From an uncultured Roseobacter sp. (GTDB lineage Bacteria > Pseudomonadota > Alphaproteobacteria > Rhodobacterales > Rhodobacteraceae), in assembly GCF_947491795.1 (NCBI RefSeq), contig NZ_CANLKW010000004.1, forward strand, positions 124,001 through 188,000: 64,000 nucleotides of DNA, in the 5' to 3' direction. Position numbers and translations under genes: made by a program. The notes beneath the pieces are model-generated. The model did not search any database, was not told the origin of the DNA, and saw only the letters and a list, made by a program, of their open reading frames with translations. Position 1 is the first letter of the stretch, and every line of letters begins with the position of its first letter. Of this stretch, positions 1 through 7,746 are shown piece after piece.

Positions 1-377
1 TTCAGAAAAGTGGCAACAGTGACTCCAACCACGCCAACGGCCGAAACGACGGCGCCCATCTTTGCGAATGGATAGCGCTCCAAAGATGGTGCGCTTTTGT
101 TGCGATGTGGAAATCCCCATAGTTCTTCATTTTTGGTATTCTTGTAGCGCCTAGCTCCAGCCATAATTAGGGCCTCGCGCAGCTTCTTTGGCTCATCGTC
201 GTACACTGCTACCGCATGTAACAAAGTATCAAATCGTCTTAGTGAATGATCTTCGTCGTCGAGCATTTCCTTTAGCCGCTGAAGCACTCGTCGGTTCAAT
301 TTTTCGTCCGAGAACCGTTGAAAAAGTGACGGAAGTATTGAGCCAACTAGATCAAAGATTTTGAGCAGAATCTCCAT
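1..377 (-). CDS. hypothetical protein with C-terminal membrane segment, partial
   Basis: An open frame starts at the ATG on the minus strand at 377 and runs off the left edge without a stop, so only the N-terminal 125 or so residues are visible. They begin MEILLKIFDLVGS, continue as a charged, probably helical segment, and reach a hydrophobic stretch (AVVSAVGVVGVTVATF) at the window edge that looks like a membrane helix. I recognise no family. The base composition is clearly poorer in GC than the next gene, ettA, which suggests a recently acquired or poorly conserved gene. It ends its upstream side 24 bp from the ettA stop and is co-directional with it. Confidence 0.6.
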   Translation of the reverse strand, partial: MEILLKIFDLVGSILPSLFQRFSDEKLNRRVLQRLKEMLDDEDHSLRRFDTLLHAVAVYDDEPKKLREALIMAGARRYKNTKNEELWGFPHRNKSAPSLERYPFAKMGAVVSAVGVVGVTVATFL

Positions 378-400
378 TTTGGGATGTTACACTCGATTGC

Positions 401-2050
401 CTACCGCACAAACTTCTTATGCTTCATACGCTTCGGCTCAACGTCCCCCAGTCTCCGCTTCTTGTCTTCCTCATAGTCCTCGAAGTTGCCTTCGAACCAT
501 TCGACATGGGCCTCGCCCTCAAAGGCCAGGATGTGCGTGCAGATCCGGTCCAGAAAGAAACGGTCGTGGGAGATGACCACGGCGCAGCCGGCGAAATCCA
601 CCAGGGCGTCTTCCAGTGCGCGCAGGGTTTCGACGTCGAGATCGTTGGTCGGCTCATCCAGCAGGAGCACGTTGCCGCCTGATTTCAGCAGGCGCGCCAT
701 ATGCACGCGGTTGCGTTCACCGCCCGACAGCAGGCCCACCTTTTTCTGCTGGTCGCCGCCCTTGAAGTTGAAGGACGAGCAATAGGCGCGGGAGTTGACC
801 TCTGCATCGCCCAGCTGGATCAGTTCGGCCCCGCCCGAGATCGCCTGCCAGACGGTCTCGTCCGCGCTCAGATCATCGCGGGACTGGTCGACATAGGACA
901 GATCCACCGTGTCGCCCATTTCGATGGTGCCCGCGTCGGGCTGTTCCTGGCCGGTGAGCATTTTGAACAGGGTGGATTTACCCGCACCGTTGGGGCCGAT
1001 CACGCCGACGATGCCGCCGGGGGGCAGGGAGAAGTCGAGCCCTTCGACCAGCAGCTTGTCGCCCATGGCCTTGGAGAGGCCCGTCACGTCGATCACCTTG
1101 GAGCCCAGACGCTGGCCGGTGGGGATGACGATCTGCGCGCGGGTGAGTTTTTCGCGTTCGGACTGTTCGGCCATGTCGTTATAGGCGTTGATCCGGGCCT
1201 TGGATTTGGCCTGGCGGGCCTTGGCGCCCTGGCGCATCCATTCCAGCTCGCGTTCGAGGGTTTTCTGGCGGCTCTTGTCCTCGCGGGCTTCCTGCTCCAG
1301 ACGCTTGGCTTTTTGTTCGAGCCAGGCGGAATAGTTGCCTTCGTAGGGAATGCCGCGGCCGCGGTCGAGTTCGAGAATCCAGCCGGTGATGTCATCGAGG
1401 AAGTAGCGGTCGTGGGTGACGATCAGGATCGTGCCCTTGTAGTCGATGAGGTGCTGTTGCAGCCAGGCGATGGTTTCGGCATCGAGGTGGTTGGTCGGCT
1501 CGTCGAGGAGCAGCATATCGGGCGCCTCGATCAGCAGTTTGCACAGCGCGACACGGCGGGCCTCACCACCGGACAGATCGCTGATGCTGGCGTCATCGGG
1601 CGGGCAGCGCAGCGCCTCGAGCGAGACGTCGATCTGGCTGTCGAGATCCCAGAGGTTTTCGGCGTCGATCTTGTCCTGCAGCTCGGCCATCTCGTCGGCG
1701 GTCTCGTCCGAGTAGTTCATCGCCAGCTCGTTATAGCGGTCCAGGATGGCCTTTTTGTCGGCCACGGCCAGCATGACGTTTTCGCGCACGGTGAGGCTCT
1801 CGTCGAGTTTGGGTTCCTGCGGCAGGTAGCCCACAGTCGCGCCCTCGGCGTGCCAGGCCTCGCCCTGGAATTCGGTGTCGAGACCGGCCATGATCTTCAT
1901 CAGCGTGGATTTACCCGCGCCGTTGACGCCCACGACGCCGATTTTCACCCCCGGCAGAAAATTCAGGTGGATGTTCTCAAAGCATTTCTTGCCACCCGGG
2001 TAGGTCTTTGAGACGCCGGACATGTGATAAACGTACTGATATGCGGCCAT
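401..2050 (-). CDS. ettA: energy-dependent translational throttle protein EttA (ABC-F ATPase)
   Basis: A 549-residue ABC-F protein with two nucleotide-binding domains in one chain and no membrane segments. NBD1 has Walker A GVNGAGKST (about residues 41-49) and signature LSGGEARR; NBD2 has Walker A GPNGAGKST and signature LSGGERNR; both have an LLLDEPTN Walker B. A basic, alanine/lysine-rich coiled linker sits between them, as in EttA. The family binds the ribosomal E site and gates the first peptide bond according to the ATP/ADP ratio. I chose MAAYQYVYHM as the start because homologues begin there; the frame extends 22 codons upstream without conserved sequence. Length fits the family (about 555). 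Confidence 0.95.
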   Translation of the reverse strand: MAAYQYVYHMSGVSKTYPGGKKCFENIHLNFLPGVKIGVVGVNGAGKSTLMKIMAGLDTEFQGEAWHAEGATVGYLPQEPKLDESLTVRENVMLAVADKKAILDRYNELAMNYSDETADEMAELQDKIDAENLWDLDSQIDVSLEALRCPPDDASISDLSGGEARRVALCKLLIEAPDMLLLDEPTNHLDAETIAWLQQHLIDYKGTILIVTHDRYFLDDITGWILELDRGRGIPYEGNYSAWLEQKAKRLEQEAREDKSRQKTLERELEWMRQGAKARQAKSKARINAYNDMAEQSEREKLTRAQIVIPTGQRLGSKVIDVTGLSKAMGDKLLVEGLDFSLPPGGIVGVIGPNGAGKSTLFKMLTGQEQPDAGTIEMGDTVDLSYVDQSRDDLSADETVWQAISGGAELIQLGDAEVNSRAYCSSFNFKGGDQQKKVGLLSGGERNRVHMARLLKSGGNVLLLDEPTNDLDVETLRALEDALVDFAGCAVVISHDRFFLDRICTHILAFEGEAHVEWFEGNFEDYEEDKKRRLGDVEPKRMKHKKFVR

Positions 2051-2188
2051 GGGGATGCTCCTGGTGCGGATGTGTCTGTTTTGCCCTCTGATACCGGGAG
2101 GCGGGCAGGGGAGCAATCCACGAAGCGCCTGTGGGGTGTTGTGGTACGTGCGGGACTGGAAAGAGGGCTGCTGCGGGCTGCGCGCGGC

Positions 2189-2677
2189 TCAGCCCTGGCC
2201 CGGGTTTTCCTCCTGCTGTGCCGATGCTTGCTGCAGACGGGCCCTGAGAAGACCGATCACTTTGTGCGCGGCCGCGATCTCTGCGGCGGACAGCCCCTGT
2301 GACAGGTCATTCACCCAGGGGTTCTGCCGGGCAATGGCGGCCTCGTAGAGCTTTTGCCCCTGCGCTGTCAGGACAACGAGGTGGGCGCGTTTGTGCTGCG
2401 GGTTTGGTTGGAAATCAACGATGCCCTCTTTGCGCATCTCGTTGACGATCCGCTGCACGCCCTGTCTGTGAACACCGAGGCTTCGGGCATGCCAGGCGAC
2501 GGATTCCGGCTGCTCCGCATAGGCAATCGCACCGAGGATCTGCCAGCGTGCGCTGGTCAGCCCAAGGTCGGAGACGAGCCGGTCCCCCGCAAGCAGCAGA
2601 CGCCCGTTCAGCCGGAACACCTCCAGGATCAGCGCGGTGACGGCCTCGCCCTCTCTGGTCCGTTTTTCAGCTGCCAT
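2189..2677 (-). CDS. MarR-family transcriptional regulator
   Basis: A 162-residue winged-helix regulator. The fold is recognisable from LGLTSARWQILGAIAY, the recognition-helix region SLGVHRQGVQRIVNEM and the wing DFQPNPQHKRAHLVVLT. MarR proteins are dimeric repressors usually relieved by small phenolic ligands. The start ATG at 2677 is set by a strong Shine-Dalgarno (AAAAGGAGG) just upstream. It is divergent from the monooxygenase gene at 2779, and a perfect 9-bp inverted repeat lies between the two, so auto-regulation and control of the neighbour are likely. The ligand cannot be told from sequence. Confidence 0.9.
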   Translation of the reverse strand: MAAEKRTREGEAVTALILEVFRLNGRLLLAGDRLVSDLGLTSARWQILGAIAYAEQPESVAWHARSLGVHRQGVQRIVNEMRKEGIVDFQPNPQHKRAHLVVLTAQGQKLYEAAIARQNPWVNDLSQGLSAAEIAAAHKVIGLLRARLQQASAQQEENPGQG

Positions 2678-2691
2678 AGCGCCTCCTTTTA

Positions 2692-2711
2692 ATTGACAAC
2701 GTGTTGTCAAT
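2692..2711. promoter_or_regulatory. palindromic MarR-type operator between divergent genes
   Basis: ATTGACAAC-GT-GTTGTCAAT is a perfect 9-bp inverted repeat with a 2-bp spacer, the size and symmetry of a MarR dimer site. It lies 15 bp upstream of the marR start and overlaps a possible -35 (TTGTCA, 2704-2709) of the divergent gene, whose -10 could be AATTAT (2728-2733). Occupancy would block both genes. The promoter boxes are my reading; the palindrome is unambiguous. Confidence 0.7.
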
Positions 2712-2778
2712 ATGGTTTGTGGTCCCGAATTATGACAACATGACACCAAATTGCAGCGCCACGCAAGGAGCACCGAAA

Positions 2779-3147
2779 ATGGTCAACATCAAACCACTTG
2801 ACCCTGAATTTCCCATCGAACAGCAGCTGGGCACCGATGCCGGGCCCGTTGTTCTTGTCAATCTCTTTACGGTCGATCCTGCTGACCAGGAAGCTCTGGT
2901 CGAGGCCTGGGCGGGCGATGCGCAGTGGATGAAAAAGCAGCCGGGCTATATCAGCACCCAGCTGCACAGGGCTGTCGGTGATGGCAGCATGTACCTGAAT
3001 TACGCCGTCTGGGACAGTATTGCGGATTTTCGCACCGCCTTTGCAAACCCGGAGTTTCAGCAGCATCTGGGCCACTATCCGTCGAGCGCTGTGACATCGC
3101 CCCATCTGTTTGAAAAGATCGCTGTGCCGAACTGCTGCACGGCCTGA
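2779..3147 (+). CDS. antibiotic biosynthesis monooxygenase (ABM) domain protein
   Basis: A 122-residue single-domain protein with the ABM ferredoxin-like alpha/beta fold: VVLVNLFTVDPADQEALVEAW, then WMKKQPGYISTQLHR and YLNYAVWDSIADFRTAF. Such cofactor-free dimers oxidise small aromatics or quinones, or act as heme oxygenases; here the substrate is unknown. The ATG at 2779 is preceded by AAGGAG. It is divergent from a MarR regulator with a shared palindromic operator and is followed 36 bp later by a small membrane protein, which suggests a little inducible detoxification unit. It ends in a Cys-Cys pair (NCCTA). Confidence 0.85.
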   Translation: MVNIKPLDPEFPIEQQLGTDAGPVVLVNLFTVDPADQEALVEAWAGDAQWMKKQPGYISTQLHRAVGDGSMYLNYAVWDSIADFRTAFANPEFQQHLGHYPSSAVTSPHLFEKIAVPNCCTA

Positions 3148-3183
3148 AGACCCTGTCAGTCAAAGACAGGTTGGAGGAAAACC

Positions 3184-3627
3184 ATGAAAACAAAACTTCA
3201 CGCCGCAGCAGGCAGCATCGGATTTCTGATGATCCTCGCTTTCTGGACATCGACCGTCGCCACCGAGCTTTTTGCAGGCCATGAGACCGTTGCCGGGGTC
3301 AAAGCGCTGATCCTGCGGGGGATGTATATTCTGATACCGGCGATGATCATTGCCGGTGCTTCGGGCATGTCCCTCGGGCGCCGGCGCAAAGACCGGCTGA
3401 CGCGGGCCAAGAAAACACGGATGCCGGTCATCGCGCTCAACGGTCTGATTGTTCTGCTACCCTCTGCCTGGTTTCTGGCGGGTAAGGCCGCAGCAGGGGC
3501 GTTTGATGGTGCATTCTATACGGTTCAGGTGGTTGAGCTGATCGCCGGTGGTGCCAATCTGATCATGATGGGGCTGAACATCCGTGACGGCCTGCGGATG
3601 ACCGGGCGGCTCCGGCGGGCCGGGTGA
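3184..3627 (+). CDS. small four-helix integral membrane protein
   Basis: A 147-residue hydrophobic protein with about four predicted membrane helices: near residues 10-28, 45-62, 80-100 and 110-130. A basic loop RRRKDRLTRAKK lies between helices 2 and 3, pointing to the cytoplasm by the positive-inside rule. GGAGG at good spacing precedes the ATG. It sits 36 bp after the monooxygenase gene in the same direction and is probably co-transcribed under the MarR operator. No catalytic motif is visible and I do not assign a function. Confidence 0.75.
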   Translation: MKTKLHAAAGSIGFLMILAFWTSTVATELFAGHETVAGVKALILRGMYILIPAMIIAGASGMSLGRRRKDRLTRAKKTRMPVIALNGLIVLLPSAWFLAGKAAAGAFDGAFYTVQVVELIAGGANLIMMGLNIRDGLRMTGRLRRAG

Positions 3628-3778
3628 CGGGGGCTGGCAACGGGTGCGCCAACGCGCGCGCCAAAGGTCTGATCCCACAGAGCGGGCGGGCGGCACAGCG
3701 GATGCCCGCCCGTTCTGCGCTGTTGACGCAGTGCAACCGCCGGTGGAGACTGGTGGGAACAGACGGTGGGAGGACAGA

Positions 3779-4918
3779 ATGTCAAAGATGGATGCAGTGC
3801 TGCAGAATGCAGTGGCGGCGGGGGATGTTCCCTTTGCCGTGGCGATGGCGGCCGATGCCAGCGGTGTGACCTATTCGGGTGCGGCGGGCGAGGCCGCGCC
3901 GGGGCGCGCGGCGGCAGAGGATACGGCGTTTCGCATTTTCTCCATGACCAAGGCGGTGGGATCGGTGGCGGCGATGATCCTGATCGATCGCGGCAAAATG
4001 TCGATGGACACGCCGGTGGCGGATATTCTGCCCGCCTGGAACGATTTGCAGGTGCTGGAGGGCTGGGACGGCGATACGCCCCGTCTGCGCGCGCCGAAAA
4101 CCACCGCGACGCTGCGCCATCTGGCGACCCATACCAGCGGGCTGGAGTATGAATTCTGGAACGCGGATATGGCGAAGTATCTGGAGGTGACCGGCGCAGC
4201 CCCCATCCTGTCGGGGCTGCACGCGGGTCTGATGAACCCGCTGATGAGCGATCCGGGCACGCGCTGGGGCTACGGGCCCGGGATTGACTGGCTGGGGCAG
4301 GTGGTCGAGGCTGTGGATGGCCGCCGGATCGATGCCTTTTGTCAGGAGGAGATCTTTGATCCGCTGGGCATGTCGGACACCGCCTTTGAACCCGGCGCGC
4401 TGGCGGCGCGTCTGGCGCAGGTGTCTATCCGGGGCGAGGACGGCACATTCGCACCCTTTGACATCGCGCCACCGCCCGAACCGGAGGTTTACGGGATGGG
4501 GCATGCGCTCTATTCCACCGCACCCGATTATCTGACGTTTATCCGCATGGTGCTGAACCGGGGCGCGCTGGATGGTGCGCGTATTCTGTCAGAGGAGGCC
4601 TGGACGCTGATGACTGCCGACCAGATGCAGGGGCTGACGTTCCGGACCATGGTGTCCGAGGCCCCGCCGCTGACGGCGGATGTGGAGCTGCCCGCAGGCA
4701 CCACCCACAGTTTTGCCTTTGTGCGTTTTGAGGATGACATTGCGGAGGCGCGGCGCGCCGGTACGCTGAGCTGGGCAGGGGTGTGCAATACGCATTACTG
4801 GATTGATCCCGCCACGGGCGTTGCCGCCGTGATCATGACCCAGTCGCTGCCCTTTGCCGAAGAGCGTTTTGCGCAGACCTATCTGGCGTATGAAAAGGCG
4901 GTCTATGCCAGCCTGTAG
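3779..4918 (+). CDS. serine hydrolase of the class C beta-lactamase / esterase family
   Basis: A 379-residue protein of the beta-lactamase-related serine hydrolase family. The nucleophile motif SxxK is SMTK in FRIFSMTKAVGS near residue 55; a tyrosine motif follows in RWGYGPGIDWLG, and LRHLATHTSGLEYEF is the conserved stretch between them. Family members are esterases, DD-peptidases or amide hydrolases; true beta-lactamase activity cannot be inferred. No signal peptide is visible, so it is probably cytoplasmic. The start at 3779 follows GGTGGGAGGACAG and drops a 45-codon non-conserved extension. Confidence 0.85.
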   Translation: MSKMDAVLQNAVAAGDVPFAVAMAADASGVTYSGAAGEAAPGRAAAEDTAFRIFSMTKAVGSVAAMILIDRGKMSMDTPVADILPAWNDLQVLEGWDGDTPRLRAPKTTATLRHLATHTSGLEYEFWNADMAKYLEVTGAAPILSGLHAGLMNPLMSDPGTRWGYGPGIDWLGQVVEAVDGRRIDAFCQEEIFDPLGMSDTAFEPGALAARLAQVSIRGEDGTFAPFDIAPPPEPEVYGMGHALYSTAPDYLTFIRMVLNRGALDGARILSEEAWTLMTADQMQGLTFRTMVSEAPPLTADVELPAGTTHSFAFVRFEDDIAEARRAGTLSWAGVCNTHYWIDPATGVAAVIMTQSLPFAEERFAQTYLAYEKAVYASL

Positions 4919-4984
4919 CCCGGGCGGCGCGGGCAGGTGCCGGGGGATGACCGGCACAAAGACACGGACAGGGGGGAGAGGGGA

Positions 4985-5557
4985 ATGACCTATCAGGAAA
5001 TGCTGACCTCGGTGCTGATACTGCCCGAGGGCGAGCGGCGCAGGCTGATGCGGGCGCACTGGCGCGATGCTTTCTCGGAGGGGTTCATCGCCTATGTTCA
5101 GAGCCAGATCGATGCCACGGAGGCCTATATCCGAGGCGAAAAGCGCGGTCTGAGCGCCTGGCTGCCGGATATGGTCGAGGCGGTGTTTGTCGAGGGCAAC
5201 AAAGTCTATCTCGGCCAGCTGCTGACCGTCTGGGACAGCATGAAGACGGTCTACGCGCAGCTGCAGACGGCCAGTGCAGAGGAAGGCAACCCCACCGGCA
5301 TGGCAGAAAAGGCCGGCCCGCAGGTGATGCCCGCAGGGCAGGTGATCACCGGGGCAACCGATTGCGCGCGCTGCGGGGCGGCGACAGCCGGGGGCATCTG
5401 CGGTGCCTGTGCCGACCATGATGCTTTTGTCGAACAGGACCACCTGGACTATGAGCAGAGCCTGAACGACCAGGCGTATTACCGCCAGCAGTACGACAAC
5501 CATCAGGTCGATATGAGCTACTACGACGGGCAGTCGGATTTCTATAACAACCAGTAG
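4985..5557 (+). CDS. hypothetical protein with a C-terminal four-cysteine motif
   Basis: A 190-residue protein of unknown function. Its N-terminal half is charged and helical (MTYQEMLTSVLILPEGERR), with no membrane segment. Around residues 126-142 there are two CxxC pairs (CARCG and CGAC) separated by eight residues, which look like a small zinc ribbon. The tail is rich in Asp, Tyr, Gln and Asn (DQAYYRQQYDNHQ) and looks disordered. A purine-rich stretch (GGGGGGAGAGGGGA) precedes the ATG. It lies 66 bp after the serine hydrolase, possibly in one transcript. Confidence 0.7.
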   Translation: MTYQEMLTSVLILPEGERRRLMRAHWRDAFSEGFIAYVQSQIDATEAYIRGEKRGLSAWLPDMVEAVFVEGNKVYLGQLLTVWDSMKTVYAQLQTASAEEGNPTGMAEKAGPQVMPAGQVITGATDCARCGAATAGGICGACADHDAFVEQDHLDYEQSLNDQAYYRQQYDNHQVDMSYYDGQSDFYNNQ

Positions 5558-5660
5558 TGCCGCGCGCGGACCCGCCGGACCCGCCACAGGGCCGGAATGT
5601 GATTTTGCAAAAGGGGCAGAGCATGTTAGCGGTTGTCGCGATGTGATACCGGGGGGATGT

Positions 5661-6962
5661 ATGAATGGTCTGACAGCGCTCGTTCTGGGGCTGGTGCTGG
5701 TGCTGTCCGCCTGCGGGATCCGCGATGCGGTTCTGGCCCCGCCGCCGAACCTCTATGCCACCGGTAAAAACTATCCCACCGACACGGTGCCTGTACCGCT
5801 GCGCAACACCGCGCCGCGTATTTTCTATGTCACCGGGCGCAACCCGGAGCCCGGGCCGGATGGCACTGTCAGCTATGGGCTGGAGCGGTCGGAATCGATG
5901 GCCTTTGGTACGGCCCGCGTGCGTTTCGGTGCCGCGGACTGGGACGATCTGGTGGCGCGGACCCACCAGGACGGCAAGCGCAGCCTGTCCAGCCTGGAAG
6001 TTGAACGCATCGACGAGGTCGTGCGGTTCCGCGAGGTACCCCTGGCCACAGAGCGCACCGATGGTGAGCTGATCTTTGATCCGGAGCAAAAGGCGGAGTA
6101 CGACGCAGGCGGCGAGGCCTTTAAGGCTGCTGTGCGCGCGGAAATTGCCCGGACGGGCAACCGGCGCATCCTGATTTTCACCCACGGCGTGCGCAATGAT
6201 TTTACCAGTTCGGTCACCTCGCTGGCGAACCTGTGGCATTTTACCGGGCGGGGCAGCATCCCCATCGCCTTTACCTGGCCTGCGGGCAATGCGGGCCTGC
6301 TGGGCTATTTCCGCGACCGCGAGGCAGGTGATTTCAGCGTTTTTCATGCCAAGGAAATGCTGCGTCTGCTGGCCGAAATGCCCGAGGTTGAGGATATCGA
6401 CATCGTGGCCCATTCGCGCGGGACCGATGTGATGGCCAAGGCGCTGCGGGAGCTGGTGATTTACCACCGGGGGCGCGGAAAGCTGCCCAAAACCGCAATG
6501 AAGACCGGCACGCTGATCCTGGCCGCTGCCGATCTGGACACCGGCGTGGTGCGCCAGCGCTTGCAGGCCGAGCGGTTTTCCGAAGCCTTTGAGCAGATCA
6601 ATATCTACATCAACCCCACGGACGGGGCGCTGCGGCTGTCGTCTTTTCTGGGCAATGTGCCCCGGCTGGGCTCGGCCACGGCAGAGACTCTGACGCCACA
6701 GGATATCGCGCGCCTGGGCAAAGCGGAGCTGGTGTTTTTCATCCGTGCGGAAAACATTGCCGGAACGGGGCATTCCTATTTCCGCAACAACCCGGCGGTG
6801 CTGTCGGATATTGTGCTGACACTGCGCACCCGCGCCTTTCCCGGCGGCACGCTGCGCCCGCTGGAACAGGGGGCAGACGGGTTCTGGCAGCTGCATCCGA
6901 ATTATCCGCTGGAGCGTTTGCCGGACCTGTCGGATGCCGCAAGCCGGCGCGAGGAACGCTGA
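5661..6962 (+). CDS. alpha/beta-hydrolase lipoprotein (DUF900-like)
   Basis: A 433-residue alpha/beta hydrolase with a lipoprotein signal: hydrophobic core VLGLVLVLSAC with the lipobox cysteine near residue 18, so it is probably anchored to the envelope. The fold is shown by RRILIFTHGVRNDF (oxyanion strand and HG), PIAFTWPAG, and the nucleophile elbow IDIVAHSRGTDVM, in which Ser of HSRG is the catalytic residue. This matches the DUF900 type found in proteobacteria, whose substrates are unknown. The ATG at 5661 directly follows GGGGGGATGT. It is the last clear gene before nadD. Confidence 0.85.
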   Translation: MNGLTALVLGLVLVLSACGIRDAVLAPPPNLYATGKNYPTDTVPVPLRNTAPRIFYVTGRNPEPGPDGTVSYGLERSESMAFGTARVRFGAADWDDLVARTHQDGKRSLSSLEVERIDEVVRFREVPLATERTDGELIFDPEQKAEYDAGGEAFKAAVRAEIARTGNRRILIFTHGVRNDFTSSVTSLANLWHFTGRGSIPIAFTWPAGNAGLLGYFRDREAGDFSVFHAKEMLRLLAEMPEVEDIDIVAHSRGTDVMAKALRELVIYHRGRGKLPKTAMKTGTLILAAADLDTGVVRQRLQAERFSEAFEQINIYINPTDGALRLSSFLGNVPRLGSATAETLTPQDIARLGKAELVFFIRAENIAGTGHSYFRNNPAVLSDIVLTLRTRAFPGGTLRPLEQGADGFWQLHPNYPLERLPDLSDAASRREER

Positions 6963-7072
6963 GCCGTTGCGCCGGGTCACTGACCCCGCGAGGTGCCGCA
7001 GGGCCTGCCTGTTTTGATCTGCATGGCTGATTTGCATTGAAAGAACGCGGTATTTGCCGTCAAACGGGGGCC

Positions 7073-7675
7073 ATGCAGCGTGTGATGCCATATGCGCGGC
7101 CCGGGCAGGTCATCGGGCTTTTGGGCGGGTCGTTCGATCCGGCGCACGGCGGGCATGTGCACATCACGCTGGAGGCGATGAAACGCTTTGGCCTGACCCG
7201 TGTGTGGTGGCTGGTCAGCCCGGGCAATCCGCTGAAAGCCCGTGGCCCCGCCCCGCTGGACCAGCGCATGGCGCGCGCGCGCGCACTGATGGATCATCCG
7301 CGTGTTACGGTCACAGATATCGAGGCCGCACTGGGCACGCGTTATACCGCGCAGACGCTGAAACGGTTGCAGGCGCGCTGTCCCGGGGTGCGGTTCGTCT
7401 GGCTGATGGGGGCGGATAACCTGGCGCAGCTGCACCGCTGGCAGGACTGGCACGATATCATGCAATCGGTGCCCGTGGGTGTTCTGGCCCGTCCGGGCGA
7501 CAGGATTTCGGCCCGTACCAGCCCGGCCGCGCGGCGCTACCGGTCCTGCCGGATAGCGGGCCATGCCAGCCATCTGCTGGCCCGGGCAGAGGCCCCGGCC
7601 TGGTGTTTTGTGAATGTGCCGATGCGCAGCCAGTCGTCTTCTGCGATCCGGGCGGCGGGCGGCTGGACGGATTGA
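7073..7675 (+). CDS. nadD: nicotinate-nucleotide adenylyltransferase
   Basis: A 200-residue NadD, which transfers AMP from ATP to nicotinate mononucleotide in NAD synthesis. The nucleotidyltransferase motif GGSFDPAHGGH is near residue 20, VWWLVSPGNPLK and FVWLMGADNLAQLHRW follow, and the C-terminal ATP-binding motif is SQSSSAIRA. The ATG at 7073 was chosen for its GGGGG-type ribosome site; the ATG at 7085 (MPYARPG) is an alternative. The gene is followed 71 bp later by dacB in the same direction. Confidence 0.93.
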   Translation: MQRVMPYARPGQVIGLLGGSFDPAHGGHVHITLEAMKRFGLTRVWWLVSPGNPLKARGPAPLDQRMARARALMDHPRVTVTDIEAALGTRYTAQTLKRLQARCPGVRFVWLMGADNLAQLHRWQDWHDIMQSVPVGVLARPGDRISARTSPAARRYRSCRIAGHASHLLARAEAPAWCFVNVPMRSQSSSAIRAAGGWTD

Positions 7676-7746
7676 TCACAAATTCGAACTTTATGTGAAG
7701 CTGCGGGTGCTTGTGCCCGGGCAGGCGGTGGGGTTTACTCGGCGCG

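Noticed and set aside
701..2011. Plus-strand frame (436 codons) opposite ettA
   Set aside because: Antisense shadow; the ABC-F gene explains the region.
5346..7091. Long minus-strand frame (581 codons) opposite the alpha/beta-hydrolase gene
   Set aside because: Shadow of a GC-rich gene; Gln/His/Arg-rich, no domain, no ribosome site.
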